From positions 742,316 through 806,315 of the forward strand of contig CAADRB010000010.1 of assembly GCA_900708905.1 (NCBI GenBank): a stretch of 64,000 nt of DNA. Reading direction: 5' to 3'. The DNA comes from Hymenolepis diminuta. Lineage: Eukaryota > Platyhelminthes > Cestoda > Cyclophyllidea > Hymenolepididae. The position numbers and the translations under genes were made by a program. Shown in pieces: positions 33,101-48,100 of the stretch. The notes beneath the pieces are model-generated. The model made no database searches. It was not told the origin of the DNA and worked only from the letters and a program-made list of their open reading frames with translations. How positions within the stretch are numbered: position 1 is the first letter of the stretch; each line of letters begins with the position of its first letter.

Positions 33101-36100
33101 AGATAACCACTGTCATTCATTACCAAATTAAATCCTTGCAAGCTTATTTACTGATTTATTTAACTATAGACCGTCATATTTCGTGAATAAAATTTTAAAA
33201 AATGCTTTTGTTACGTTAATCATAACACCAGAAGCGGAGTAAACTATCTACGTGGTAAATACAATTTTTTGCGCTTGAAAAAAGGAACTGGGGTCTTATC
33301 TTAAAATTGGAGTTAGATGTAACTAATAACACCAACATTAAAGGAGGAGACAAAAGATATGCACCAAGAGTCAACAGGCTAACCGTAAAGAAAAACCACT
33401 TGGCAAATTGGTTGTCGGCAATAAGGTAGGACTTTGACCAACCATAAGGAATTTTTAAATCCTGAAGGGAGTACATCTGGCATTGAATATCAAGACCAAA
33501 AAAGTTTAAATACCGCTAACCTCGAATGACTTCAAGCCGCCATGATAAGCTATGAAACCCTCCCACACACAAACTTGACCTTAAAGAAACGTACTGCCAA
33601 TATTTTTATTAGGTCTCGGAAAACCAAACCACAAAGAAATGCATTCTGCTGATCAGAAAGACCTAAGTTAGTTGAAAATTGGGCCATTTACAAATTCGAC
33701 TATCAGTCCTTAAATTTACACAACCACAGGGACTGGAAACTGATAGTAAATACCCAAATAACCAGAGGGTTTAAAGAGCCCTAAAAATCTTCCAAATTAA
33801 CTGATAAAGTCAGAAAGAAACGCACCTTAGCTTTACCATGACAACTAAAAGTAAGCACAAATTCTCCCAGCCGAGTTTCACTCTGTCTGACTAGAAACAC
33901 TCCATCCGACAAGCCAGCAGCCGCTACGGGGTTCGTTCCAGACGAGGAGAAAAGAGCCGTCGGGGATCCGCCATTTCCTCCACTTCCCTCGGTCGTTGTA
34001 ATGCCGTCCACTTCAGCCGGTTGTCCAAGCACGAATGCGGTGGCTGCTACTCGCGACAGCGTCCCGTGGTACCAAGGGTAGTTGGAAAGTAGCTTATCAC
34101 ATGCGAAGGGGTTACTGTTGTTGTCTAGAAGGCCAACCGTGGTGGTCAAATCGCCAGAAATTGTGACTGCGGTATTTGATTCAGTATTGGTAACTGAAGG
34201 GTGTTCCGTTGGAGCGATTCGATGGAAAGCGGCAGGTGGTCGGGAAGGAAGCGGACATACGAGAGCTAGAATGAAGATAAAATAATATTCAATGAATCAA
34301 TATTAATTTGACTTAAGCGTCTCACATCTGTCCAAAATCCAACTTAAATGAGGACTTAAATATATCCAAATATATTACAATACGAATCCAGCAATCTGAT
34401 TTAGTGTCAATTTCTGGAGCACCAAAGTAAGAAAATAATGAGAAAAGATATGCAACTTGAGTACATAGTTCTAGTAATTCAAAGTTAGCAAGTTAGAAAG
34501 TCACCAGCGTATATGATGAAAAGTGGTTAAATACAGAGGAATAAATAAATCCGGTTTTTTTTCAACAGAGAAACTGAACTTCCAACCTGAAATTCTTAAT
34601 ACGAATAAAGTAGATTTGTAGTAAATGGAAGCCTGCAAAATGCAACTAACTTCTCTAAAATATCAATCCTCCAGTCTGCATTTTCACGCATTTTGCCCAG
34701 TGGTTAAAGGTACCTTTACAAATCTTCGGTTGATATTCAGAGAAATCGCCACTCAAAAAGGCTTCGAACTTCAACGGAAATCCTTTATCTTATCAAACAA
34801 AAGGGTACCCCAAAAGCACCATGGAGAAATCTAACCAGAGTGAAGATCCAGTCTCTTAGAACTGTTGAAATTCATGAAGCAATTAGGCTATGGATAGATT
34901 CGATCGCAAACTAGCTTCCTACTTTCAAAATCGATTTGTTATTGCTCATGAATCAGGAAAAAAATTTACTAGTTTTAATAACAGGAAAGCATATGATTAA
35001 GGAGAGCAGCAAACGAGTACAAAAAAGTATGAAAGGATGGAGGGGATCAAGAAGAAGCAGGTAATGAAGTCTGAGCATCAAGAGTCTTATCTAATCTGAA
35101 TTTGGGAGATTAGAGGATTTCAAAATCATATAATTTACTTAATAATACGCTTTCTGTATAGATAAACGACAAGTGAGTTTTTATTCGAAATTCGAATTGA
35201 ATAAAAGTGTTAATCTGCAGTTTCACGGGAGATTTCAGTGTGGGCACGGATTGGAAGTCTTAGCATCGATCTGAGCATGCACTTCTATAAAGATCCATCA
35301 CCACCACTGGGTTCGAATGGCTGATTTTCGAATTTCGTAGCATACCGATAACTCGGCACATTCTCGAATACTTAACTATCCAGAGACCTTTACAGGGAGT
35401 CAGCGTTCGCATACTGTGAATATAGGTTAATTGTTTTGCTAGATTACCTTGAGTACGGAATAAACAGTTACAAATACGTTTAATTTATAGAGGACATAAT
35501 AAATAAAAGCAGACTATTAATAGTAACTGTGAAAAGCAAAGATGTACACGAAACATAGGACAGCTTAAAGAAAACCCAATGTTACGTAGCGGCTAGCGTG
35601 TTCAATCGGAGTTCAATGTCCGTCGACGTAAACTCTGTGAGCGGAACGCGCAACAGCAACGGCTAATTCTGGCTAGCATAGAAGTGACAGAAATCGAGTT
35701 TCTCATTAGGGAAGCTCAGTGATGCCGTTCCAATACCCAGGAAGAATGTAAAGATTGGAAGTTAATACCACAATATGCAGTCCAAATTAAAAAAAACGAT
35801 TATTACGTGAGGAAAGAGTGAAAACTTACTTCCAGCACCCTGAGAAGTGAGCGGTTGCTGAGAGGGGATCTGTTTGGCCATAAGGGAGGAATTCGATTGC
35901 TGCGAGTGAGACTGTGGAAGATGATGGTGGTGGTGGTGAAGAGTCGTGGAATCCATCATCACACCAGTGTTGGAAGAATTTGAATGCTGACGTGCAAAGT
36001 CATCAGTAGGACCCAGCAACTTCGACTTTGGGGCGGAACTGAAAAAGAAATAAGCAAATATATGCGACTTTCGGATCAAAGAGGATCAATCACACCTTTT

Positions 36101-39100
36101 TTCACAGTCAATCCTATTTATTCCAAATATTCCCGATTCATGAGGTTTCATGAAATAGCTTATGCTACTTTAATCTTGTTGGTAAAGAGAAAATGGAATT
36201 TGGTTGACGGTCTGTTTCGATATCAGAACAATTGACCATTTAAAGAAAATAGGTGAAGAGGAATATTGCAGACAACAGGGCCGAGAGACTTATATTAGTC
36301 AATGTAGATCAAGGAAATTATTGAACGAAAGCCTAACTTCTCGCGAGTACTCCAAGAAGAATTATTAAAAGAGTTTTAGAAAATTGGAAATTAAAGCCCT
36401 TTTTCCACCCATCTAGTCAATATCTAACAACCCTAACCACTCGTAGATAGAAAATAAAATCCAACAGAAGGACAGCTATTTACATACACTATTAAAAGAC
36501 AATATTTCAAGGAAGAGAGAACTAAGACAGAATTCTAAAACATTACAATCTAGTCTCTAAGCATTTGATAACAAACTACTCATTTCAAAAGTTTATTCTA
36601 CACAAATCGATTTCTTTTTTTTCCGACTCATCTATGATTGAGGCATCCCCATAATATTTACATTTTCTATTTGCTTTTGAATCCAAAACTGCGTTTTCGC
36701 ACATCACAATAACGAAAACATATACACAAATGACCAGAAATGTTAGAAAAAAAATCAATTTAGAAAACCACAGTAAATAACAGAAGAAAAGCCGAGCTAA
36801 AGTACTTTTTTGGAATTTCAGATTTGCAATCAATGTCAACGACTGAAAAGACGTAAACAAGCCTTGGCGTTAATGTCTCGGTCAGGAGTGTGAACAGTAA
36901 TAAGATGACTTCCCCAACTGTTCGCCAGGGCACGCAGTGTCGATTGGACACGAACGATCTAAACAAACAGTGGTTACTATATTTACGTTGGGTGCACGTC
37001 TACCAAATTAGAGGTCACGAGATTGATGCACATATGGTCAATAAAAAAGGTGCCAGGATATCATTCAAGTGTTAGAAACACTTCGCTTAATGACTTATCA
37101 TGTTTTACTTCTTCCATAATTATGCAGCTAGGTCTCCTGCTTCTTTACTGACTAGTTCTTGTATACTTGAGGATTGTTTATTTGTTATTTTTCTGCTCAT
37201 CTGTTTATAAGCGCATATACGTCCCTGTTCCCTTTTCTCCCATTGATTTATCTATAGCAAATGGATTCTCTTACGCTTAATATTAACAAATTATTTATCA
37301 TATCGTATCAGAGCGAGTAAAGACTTACTGTTCATAACATACTCTTAAAAGCGGATTCTACCTGAGTTTGGTATTAAAACATTAACATACACTATTTCAT
37401 TGATGAGAGCAACATGGGTTAAACTTTTTATCAATGAACCTAATTACATTTATGGACCGAAACTCACCTCAATAGAGGGGGAGCCACCTGCCTCTGACAC
37501 TCGAATCCCGAGTTTGTCGTTGTTGCCGTTGACGACACAATAGTTGCGGGAATAGGCTGAATGAGTTGAGGCGGCGGTGGTGGTAAAGGCAGAGGTGGAG
37601 GAATCGGCTGGGCTGAAGGATTGCCACTACCGCTACTGTCAAGAGAAACCAATAAGTCACCACCGTTGGTATGGTGATGACCTCCAGCACCAGGTGAGGG
37701 TTGTTGATGAGCAACAACAGCAGATGCAGCAGCAGCGGCCAGTGTGGTGGGATTTGTGAGACAACGGCGAAGCGGTGGGAGACACTTGCGGATGGCTGTT
37801 AACCAACAGGCTGTCTCGTTGGAAGAGGCGGCTTCAAAAATCTTTTCATCTCCAGACTCCGTCTAAGTAAAAGAAAACAAATATACTCAAATTGAAACGA
37901 ATGTGAAAAGAGGAACAGTATAAAAGGAGATACAAATGGTCACCTTCAGAATAAAAACGTAATTTCGGAAGTCAGTGAGTTCTGCAGGTCGTAAGCGTCG
38001 GAGGTCAGCAATAAGACTACAGGCGATGCCATATCGAGGACAATTGGACTAAAGAAACAAAATAAACATAAGTGAACGAGAACACAGATGATGTTCCAAT
38101 GAATTCTTGGTTAAATTTAGTCATGATTTTCACCTATTTGACTCCAAACCTTTCAAATTTCGATAAAAGTACGGTGTTTGCATGGCGATCTGTTCTAGTT
38201 ATCGTTTATAATGTGGAAGAGAATATGATTCTCAATCATTTCACTTACTTTTTGCTTTCATGATACTAATTCCACGTGCATCTTAGAAAAGCGCTTTTCA
38301 GCGCAGATCTTATTAAAGTAGACTTTCTAATGAGAAACGTATATTCTAACTTCCTTTCTCTTCATCAGAATTAACTGGTGCGGATGGTTGGATGTACGTC
38401 AATAAGTAACAAAGTCATAACCAGATGTGAATGTTATCAGCTACACCACTTTACACATTTTTTAATGATCAATATCGCGTATATTGCAGGTATAATAATA
38501 AAGAAGTCGGTTGACAATTATCACCTTGGGACGATTATAACTTGACAGCAGAGATTTACTCAGAGGATAACAGGGAGGGATGAATATAGAAGCATACCAC
38601 CCCACACCACTACTCTACAGCAGCCATCGTACGGAGACCGTAAAGGCAGTGTTAGACAGGCATACAATCATCTACGAACTGTTCTATTAATGTAAGTGAC
38701 GTGACTTACAACTTCATTTGGAATTAGGTATAGCCTTTCATTATGAAATAAGTAGAATGAAGAGCTTACATTTAAATAAATGGATGAAAGAAAGAAAATC
38801 TCCTATGTAGAGCAAACAAGATGAGCCTTATAGGACAAGAGACATTACGCATTGACCGACCGCACTGGTCAATAGAGAGAAAACATTCTAAATCACTTAT
38901 CAGAGAGGCTCCTAGAGGCTGTTTCTGTTCAAGGAAATTGGAAATTATAATCATTAAGTGGATCTATAAGAATTTTTGATAAAACCAACGTACAGTAAAA
39001 TAACAGCGAAATTCAATTCCAATAATAAATAAACAAGAGGGATTTCTATTTATAATGTCAAAAAATTGTAATGAAATAGTTTCCCTTATTAATGAAATTT

Positions 39101-42100
39101 TAATATGACATTTATAATTCACGTCAAAACAAAGAAAATAAAAACTGAAATGAGAAATCAGATTAAAAGATGGGATCAAAAGCGCTTTATATTATCCTGT
39201 TGGATGATTAATAGGTATGGCCAGTTACATTGTGGAGTAACTTTCCAATATTCTGACTATAGGACATGACAGCTAGGTTCCTGAGTGTGTTCATGTCATC
39301 GATATTCGGAGCTGATTGATTTTGTAGATTGGTTATATCATCTCAAAATATCTGATTCACTTAATCTTCAACGAATAGCCAATTGATACTAGATAATATG
39401 TTTTTAACTTAACACGGCTTCAATGAGAATTAAGTTCAAGATAAATTAACAAACTGATTCATAAAAAATAGCCCTAAGGGCATTTAGATCCAACACTAAT
39501 CTTGGGTAGGTGTTATTATAGAGTCTTACTAGTGAGAAAATTGAATTTTGAATTTATTATCCATATTTATCTAGTTCACTTGGCCATAGCGCTGACTCAG
39601 CTGGTCAGTACAGAGAGCAGAAAGTCGAGAGACCCTGGACAGCCAGTGCCGACGATGAATTTATCTCCACGTGATTGTCTATTTCTCTCTCTCTCTCCCT
39701 CACACAAACATAAGATGGCGGGGGACGGACAGACGGATAAACAGTCAAGAGAGAGGGGTGAGTGACGATAAAGCTCTTTACGTGTGTAATCCTTCCAGTT
39801 TTTATTTAGAGTATAAGACAGGTATGAAGGGTTATTTACTCAATTTCAACAGAAATATGTAAATGTTAGAGCTCCCATTAAATACGAGTTGAATTAAGTT
39901 CTCAATTCAGGAGGGCAAAGCATGTTTGAATGAGAAACTGACACTCGAAGAGTGGGGAGGGGAAAAAGAGCAACAATATTCCACTTACTTAAGAAATTAT
40001 GTCGCGATACAAGATTAGAACTTTCTACTGTTTCCTTGATGTCCTCTCTATAAAACTACTAATCTGGAATGGTTCAACGCCCGATCACCCCATGGCGTTA
40101 AGCTGCCATCTCCATTGTACCCTAAAGCCAAAAGGCTGAAAAGTGCCTGAACATATCGATTCAATTAAGTAACAACAGGCTCATAAGCAAAGAGGACTCC
40201 TAGGGCAGGATACAAAATTCCTACCAGTTCTACAGATCGACGCAAATATGAAGAGTGACATTTCAATCCCCCAATTCACATCTAGAATAGGTATGTTAAG
40301 AGACGAAACGTGTAGGGGCTGCCATAACAGTATAGGCGTATAATCTCACCCACCAATCAGAATGAGTCTAGTATTTAACGATTCAATCAAGTTCTGTCCT
40401 TTTTATGAATACCCCTCCCTGCCCGGAAGAAGAGCCAACAAGCGTCCGAGGAGACTCGAACACTACTGAGAAGCCCAAATGGAAGATTAACGGCAAACGA
40501 GCTGCGCGTGAATTCTTGCATATTGATGCTCCCTCCTCTCTCTCTCGATATTTATATTCAGACATTTGCAGCCAATTACATTGTGTACTATTTCTCTATT
40601 AAACTCCTATTCTACTCAGGACATTTACAGCATGTCCTTGCTAATATGCGGGTATGCGGTCCTACTACAATGCAAATTACTGATCGAAATTGTGAGGACA
40701 TGACGAACACAGATGGTACTCAGGATCTGACTCTCATCGCCAAACGGATTGAAAATGTATCAGTAGTGATTGGTCCACATGTTCCTAGCCATTCATCCTA
40801 ACTCCCAAAAAACATACAATTCATTTCTCGCAAAATAAGAGAGGAAGTTACCGGACTCTTCATCATCGGTCACTAACATCACCAGCCATTAATCTCGGGT
40901 CTGGAGGAGTCGACAACAATAGAGCGATCACCAGAGGCTAGCAAGGCCATCTTAGCTCTCAATAGTATATGACAGTCAGTCAAGTACAATGATAATTGGC
41001 TATCAATGTGATATTCTCTCGTCAGAAATGCCATGTTTTATGCTATTCTGTGTATACTCAGTGATTGGATCGACTAATTAATTAAGGACATTTTGAAGTC
41101 ATTTACTTACTCAAAGCGAGTAATGGAATAATGAACATGAAGGATGTTTCGACAGAAGGATTTCAGAACTCGTAATAGGCCATTAGACAAATACAAAAAC
41201 ATCGTCTGTCCATTTGGCAGATGACCGTATTCACATGCATACATCTCTTTTTCTTTCTCATATACCTTCGACCGGATAGCTTGTTCATTTGAATTACTTC
41301 CTCTTGCATATTGTGTGAAAGGAATGTATACGGTGGCATGGGAATTGCAGCAGTCTTGTGGCATGCAGCATGCTAAAAACTAGGTCATACGAGAAAGAGC
41401 AGAAAATACTACGATGATATCTCACAAATCTCATTCCTTCCTGATTCCCCCGCCCCCTAAAGTTGATGCATTTGCATTCCTTAAATTAAAGGAATCATTG
41501 AAATGCTAAACAATTTTAAAAGGGAAGAGCCAAATCTTTATAAGAGAAAATGACTTAAGATAATTATTATGGGACAAGAATTTTCATGAGTCTCTGGAAT
41601 GTCATTTTTTTGTAGATTACGGTGTCCAGATTCTCAGTGTTGGACCGCAAGATAAACACCGCAACTTGAATATAATTGACTTCCCCCTTGACGTCAAGCC
41701 CATTCTGTTTGTCTGGCTAAACAGTTGTGACCAAATACACTAAGATGTAATCCAGTAACAACATGTTATCTCAAGGGTGTTCCTGGTATCTTTTCTACGC
41801 CCATCTCCCAAAAAAATCCCTGAGACCCAAAATTTATAATTTCTGAGATCATAAAACCATCATCGACTCATTTCAATAAAAACTGGCACTATAACCACCT
41901 CACAACAAAATGGATAACATGGAAATTGTGAAATTAATACGTTCATTGAAGTAAGTCAATGAAAAGATTAAATACAGAGATACTTAGTTTAACAAATAAC
42001 TAAAAGAACTATCATTAAAAGTTTAAATACTTTGAGAATTTCATACTGAAAGAAACGCAGATTGGAGTATAGAAAGTTAATACAGGTCGGGGAATTATCA

Positions 42101-45100
42101 CAAAAATATCTGAAACAATATTAGTATAAATATTAAAATTAGAATTAATAAAAATATGGGACTATAAAGCAAATAAGTACAAGTTAGTATACCTCAGGTG
42201 GTGTATAGACCTCAAGCACATAACCAGCAGACGTTCGCATGAGTAGTAGTCGCGATTTCGCCCATTGGGGATTATCCTGTAGTACCAGAAGACCCGAAAC
42301 AGAAAACGCTGATGATGTGGATGACGCAGAGGGGGGAGGTGGAGTACAAACACCACTCACACCACTACCTCCTCCGTTACCCAGACCTCCCGGACCCAAC
42401 CACTCGGTTAGAACACCTTCCAGAATGCATTCGCCTAGTAGGAGGATTTTTGTACCAGGTGGTCGACACTGCTTACTCGCTTTGGCTTGATGATATGCAA
42501 TAATACTGAAAAGGAGAAAGACAATTTAGATAGGAGGATAGAAAAGCGACGATTCACTCCAGTCATAAAGTTGAGAGATCCGGACTGAGTTCAAAACAAA
42601 CAACACGAGGTTCGATATCAGAATTTGATAAGAAAATATTGAGAGCTAGCGACGAAATGATCAGAGGCCATAAGATCAATACCCATCGATATACATCCAG
42701 TGGTGTGGATGACCAACAACAGACTAATTCTGGAAAACAAGGTGACAGAATGCGAGTTTCTCATAAGAGCAGCTCCGTATGTCATCCCTCTACCTAAGTT
42801 AAGTGCAGTGAACAATTCTCGTAATGGACTTGGAAAGTACATCTTAAGGAAATATTGGCGTGCATTGAAAAATGAGCCAAATAAGAATAGAACGGAACAA
42901 AAACTTAAGCGAAAATCGCCCGAATCTTGAACTTGATAAGGAGCCAACAAACAAGGCTCAAAGAGGTAGAGTTTATGCTTTGTCTAGGGTTGCACAATGT
43001 TCACATAATGGGTAGTCCACGTTACAAAATTTAAATTTCATGATTCGTTACCTGGATTAAGGAGCAAATTCTTGTTCAAAAAAAACCTGGCACTTATTGA
43101 CCAATTGCTTACCGGTCTTACCACTGCTATTTATTTGTTCTTCCAAAGGTTGGAACACCAGAATGATTTTACATGATGGACAAGTTGCATGGTCTCGGCA
43201 TAGCAGTGCCGGTTTAAACTTACTAGGGCTCAATAAACAGTGGTCACTCAGGGTGAACGCTAGTAATAAAAGTAATAATGAATACCAAACGCTAGAGACA
43301 TTTAAGTTTCTACCTCATAATATCGTCCTGAGGCAGAGGTTTAGAGCAAGGCGAAGAAGCAGTTAATGCTCCAGAATTCGGCGACGGTCTCCTCCTCCAC
43401 AACAACACAAACGACCTCCTCAACCAGGATCCAGGTTTCCAACTTCTCTCCACTTTATGCTGATGATGTCGCTGAGAGCCGGGTGAAAGCGAGAGGTGAG
43501 GTTGGCCTGAAGGAAAAGTAGAAGGAAGCGAGGCCGTGGCAGATGGTGTTGCCTTCCCAGTAGAACGTTGAGCAGCCGCGGCGGCAAGAGCAGCTGCGAC
43601 CACAGTGCTAGCGTTGACGTAAGAGGATGCTGGATGACCCCCTGGGGTCGAATCGCCACCACCACCTCCACCGATAAGAGAGAGGGAAGAGGAGGCGGCG
43701 ATTGAGGATTCCTTTTCGTCAGGACCACCTTCGGAGTCGGCTCGATCACAGAATTCACCGGCTTCATCGGCCTTGGATTGCTGCTTCTTCTTTCGCAGGG
43801 AGTCTAAAAATGACGAAAGGAGGCAGTATTAGTAATAACTGGTTATTGGGAATTTCTCAATGATGCCTTTCTTTGAGTTATTGGAAATCAATTGATTTCG
43901 GCAATAATTAATACATTAATAATACTTATTAATCAATTAGCATGTAAAACAACGATCGGTGATTAAATAAATAAACAGACTTGTTAGAAAGCCGATTCGA
44001 ATGTACTCGTTCCTCGAGTACCGAATTATCGATCATTGGTTTCCGCGCACTACTGCTGGCGTTCCTGATAGACTAGGCAGTCATTCCTCATGTATCTTGA
44101 TTTATGTAAGCGTTTGTATTTTCTTAATAAACTGCTGTCGAGCTACACGACTACTATCTTCTTCCTACTGGGTCTGAAAAACTCTAACCATAGCATTATC
44201 TCAATGAGTGGACAAGCCTTATTATTAAGCCTACAGGTAAAATGTTAAAAAAAGGATTCCGCGATAAAAAACACCGATGTTTGAAGATTTGAGGAATACA
44301 GTTAGAGAAAGAAGCAAAAGGTTGGTCCTTTAACCAAACAAAATTCTCTGTCACCCACATAGAAAGAAATACACCCCACTAAAAGAACAAAAAGGAAACA
44401 ACCAAAATATTCTCTAAAATTTTGGTTTATCTTAGAAAACGCACTTTCCACATATTCTTTAAAAGTACGCTTGGACTTAACGCCCATACAGGTATAATGA
44501 CAACTTATATATGGTTTAACTCACCGTCACTAAACTGTCATGTGACAAATACCGCGGGTATATCGGCGTCTTGTCTTGGCTACGTCATTTCTACTACTGA
44601 ATAGTCTTAATGAGCAATTGTTATAGAATCGAAGGATTAGGCTAGCATTAACATAACTAAATAGGGTTAACTTTCAATAAATTCTGACCAGCTCTGTTAA
44701 GTTAAGTAATGTAAGACCAACTTGCTTCCTCAATCTGCAAGAAAAAAGGAGTCGAAGTAATAAGACCCACCATCCTAATTATTCAACCAACCAACAAGCG
44801 CTGGACATCGAGGGCACTAATTTCTTCAGTAATACGAAGAGATGAACTAACCTCTAAGTAAAAATTGTACGATCCAAAAATCAAATGAAGCAAGAATCCT
44901 TGGATAAACTGATTTTATTTTCAATATCTTCTCCATCCCATCCCATTAACTTTAATTGGACTTCGCCACTACTCTCTGATGTTTCCTCAAAATGACAAAT
45001 TGTATTTTACGCCTTGGGGTCATCCGTATAATAACAATAGTATAATATAAAGATTCATCCGATTACTTTAGACAGTGGATCAGAATTCGGATTTCCGATC

Positions 45101-48100
45101 CTAGAGCATAAAATACTAAAAGCCAAATAGTCTGAATGGGACATGAAAAAAAGCGAAATTCTGCATTATATTTAAGATATATTTCATAAAATGATTAATT
45201 AAAAGTAAAAAATAATTAATGATGTAACAACAATTGAATGCGTGAGATTATTAAAACGACGATTCCATGGGAACTTCTGGTAACGATAACAATATTAAGG
45301 TCTGATTACAGCAGGTTTTCGCAAGCTATTCGAAAAATCATTCAATTGACACAAATGTGAAGGGATGTAACTAAGACGGCAACTAAATGACACTCAGATC
45401 ATAAATAAATACCAAATAAATGAATGAAGTTTTTTTATGCAATCATTTTGGGCAGAGAAGTCTCTAGTAAGAAATTCGCATTCTCTATTCTCTACCGAGC
45501 GATTAGTCATGCCACTTACACGAAGTGTGGCGATGAATATCAAATCAATACTACCAGCATTAATCTCACTAAAACTCTCCAAACCCAGTAGGAAGTGTTA
45601 ACACTTGGCCTGCGGAGTGGGATGGTAACCGAGAGCCGTTCTTATGGGAAACTCGCATTCTTATATCCCTCTTGTTGATTAGAATTTCTTAGTGTGGTTG
45701 GCCATCTACGTTACTGGATGTGCACCAATGGGCACCGATCTTGTGACTTCTAACATGGCAGATGTGCACGATGATCACTGCACCACCGGCTCACTACCTA
45801 TTGAACATAATTCCTGGCACCTAAAGTGATTAATAACATTCCCGTTTGAAGGAATTATTAGGTGATTTAGCGTAATACAGCTCAGTATATTCTACAATAA
45901 AAACTGACTGTAGTTAACCGTAACCTCAATTTCACTGTGTCAAATACATTTGCCAGCTTTTTACCGAACGAGTAAATATTAGTATGTACTGAAGCAATTA
46001 TTTGAACCAAAGTACAAAGTCTTTGTTACTAAATTACACTGATATATCAGCACTCTACAAAGTATCATTCGTCTAATCATGACAGCACTTCAACACATGT
46101 AATTCACCAATCAACCAATCTGTAAGAAACTGATACATTTAAGTAATTAAATCACAAATAGGTACTGTATTTTAATGTTGATATTCTGCCATATATCAGC
46201 AATCGTAGTAGTGCTGCGTTTGTTCATTCTGGCACTTTATGAGAACCTGAATTGACATACACTTAAACTCATAAAAAGTACAAATCTCAAGATCCTATAG
46301 CAACCTTTAGAGAACATAAGAAGAATCGAGAGTGTATCGTCTAAAACTAGACTAATCTTTTGCTTTCAATTATTACACAGCAGCTTAGGGCATTTTAAAT
46401 AAGTTTTCTTGTAAAGGAGATCAACTTGACGAACTCTCGAACTGACTAGCGGATGAATGGGTCTTAACTNNNNNNNNNNNNNNNNNNNNNNNNNNNNNNN
46501 NNNNNNNNNNNAAAATTTGAAAACAATACTTGATTTATGTTAAAAAATAGTACATAGATTTTCGTCTCCTTAACCGCAAGCATTATTCTACTGAACCAAT
46601 GAAAGACAGCGATTATAAGACTAAGAACCATAATTAGAAGACTTTGGGAATAAACTAAACAATGAAGTTGTGAAATAAATGGATAAATGGGTTAGAACTT
46701 ATTCTGAAAGAAATTAAACAAATTAGTACCTTCGAGGTACTCGGTTGAAATTGCTAAAAGCAAATTCTTGTACTTACTTACTTAACTTAAGAGTTTCACT
46801 TCAACAGTTTGCAATGGTCGGGACCAAGGTAGAGATGTGGCGAGCATACTACTGTGAAATCTTTGCAAGTTCGATTTGTTCGACATTTTCACCTTAAGTT
46901 ACCAATAAGTTAAAACGGGTTTGTAAAATAAAACACCTGCTGATATCTTTTCCAACCTCATCATCCAAGAGTATTCTTGATCACTATTAGAATTCAGCAA
47001 AGAGAAACAAACAATCTTATTAAATAATAACTAGCCGCTCTTAGCCGTCAAATGTTTTAATCTTTTTCATGATTCGTACTGCGAATTTTCAATAGCAATC
47101 AGATTTATTACAAATCAGTCTTCAAAATGAAACTGTGGAACTTTCAATCACTTCTTAACTAGTACAGCGAAGAATTTACGCACGACCTCTGTGTAATCTA
47201 TTTCGAAATAGCCGAGAGGCTGAAGCGGATAATATGCCGATAAAACAAATTGAGACGGAAGGAAACAAAACTTAGAGGAATTCTCATAATATTTCTTAGT
47301 CCAGAAATCTTGCATTATGCACAGTCAATAGCCATTAAAATATCTTGAAAAAATAAGTCTCTGGTTAGAAGATCTAGGTAAGTTAATGTCTTTCTAACCG
47401 CAAGAACTCAGTTACCATAAGACTGCTGAGACAGAGTCGGCGACAGAATATTCTATCCGAGTAGGACAGAGAATAAATAGTCAATAATTCACAATGTGAA
47501 GAAGGGAATAAATACAAGTCTATAAGTGAAGCATGATAGCAGATATAAAATAAAATAACTACAGGCCTTTAAAACTTGTGATTATCTCTTAAGTGGTAAG
47601 ACGAAAGTTCTATGCAGTTTCCTAAAAAATACGTCCAAAACAGAAGAGGAAGCAAATAATTGTTATAAATTAACTGAAACAGACATTCAGCGTTAGACTA
47701 CTCATTCGGGGGAAGAGAGAATGCCTACCTAAATAGCGCGGCAGAGGCGACATTAATACCTCCGGCGTACGCACACGTGAATGAGTCAAGCCATCTTTCT
47801 CTAGCGGTAGGATGAGTAACTTGAATATATGGTGAATTGAAAGACAACGGTCCTGCGTATATAAACTGGTACTACAAGGGAAGGGGAGAATTGTGGGAAA
47901 GGAACAATGCTAGTAGCGATGATAAAACCGACTTCCTCATTCACTTATGCTGACTACAAACAACTGAGAAGTGAATAGAAAAATGTAGATATATTGTACA
48001 AGGATAGGTCATAACTTTGAAGCCTGAAGTATATACAAATTGCCTTCAGAAGATTACAACGTATTGAGATAACAACGACGATGTAGCCTGTTAACTATAA

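Larger units (their letters stand above)
27167..33825 (-). other. SH2B intron 7 (6.7 kb), splitting the SH2 domain
   Basis: Contains SINE-like copies S2 and S3 and a G+C-richer patch around 30.9-31.3 kb (listed separately). The frames 28415-28712, 28709-28924, 30748-30930, 31123-31610, 31788-32055, 32134-32346, 32906-33106 and 33216-33476 are short and featureless. Confidence 0.6.

Noticed and set aside
35220..35370. Possible further SINE-like copy with GGTTCGAAT
   Set aside because: Only short words match the family and their order is not preserved.
43420..43767. 115-codon minus-strand frame over SH2B exon 2
   Set aside because: Wrong frame: the phase set by the flanking exons and the basic patch RKKKQQSK belong to the frame open over 43314-43803.
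46800..46880. tRNA-like stretch with GTTCGATT
   Set aside because: No cloverleaf stems could be drawn; at most a weak SINE-like relic, mentioned with the family but not listed as a copy.
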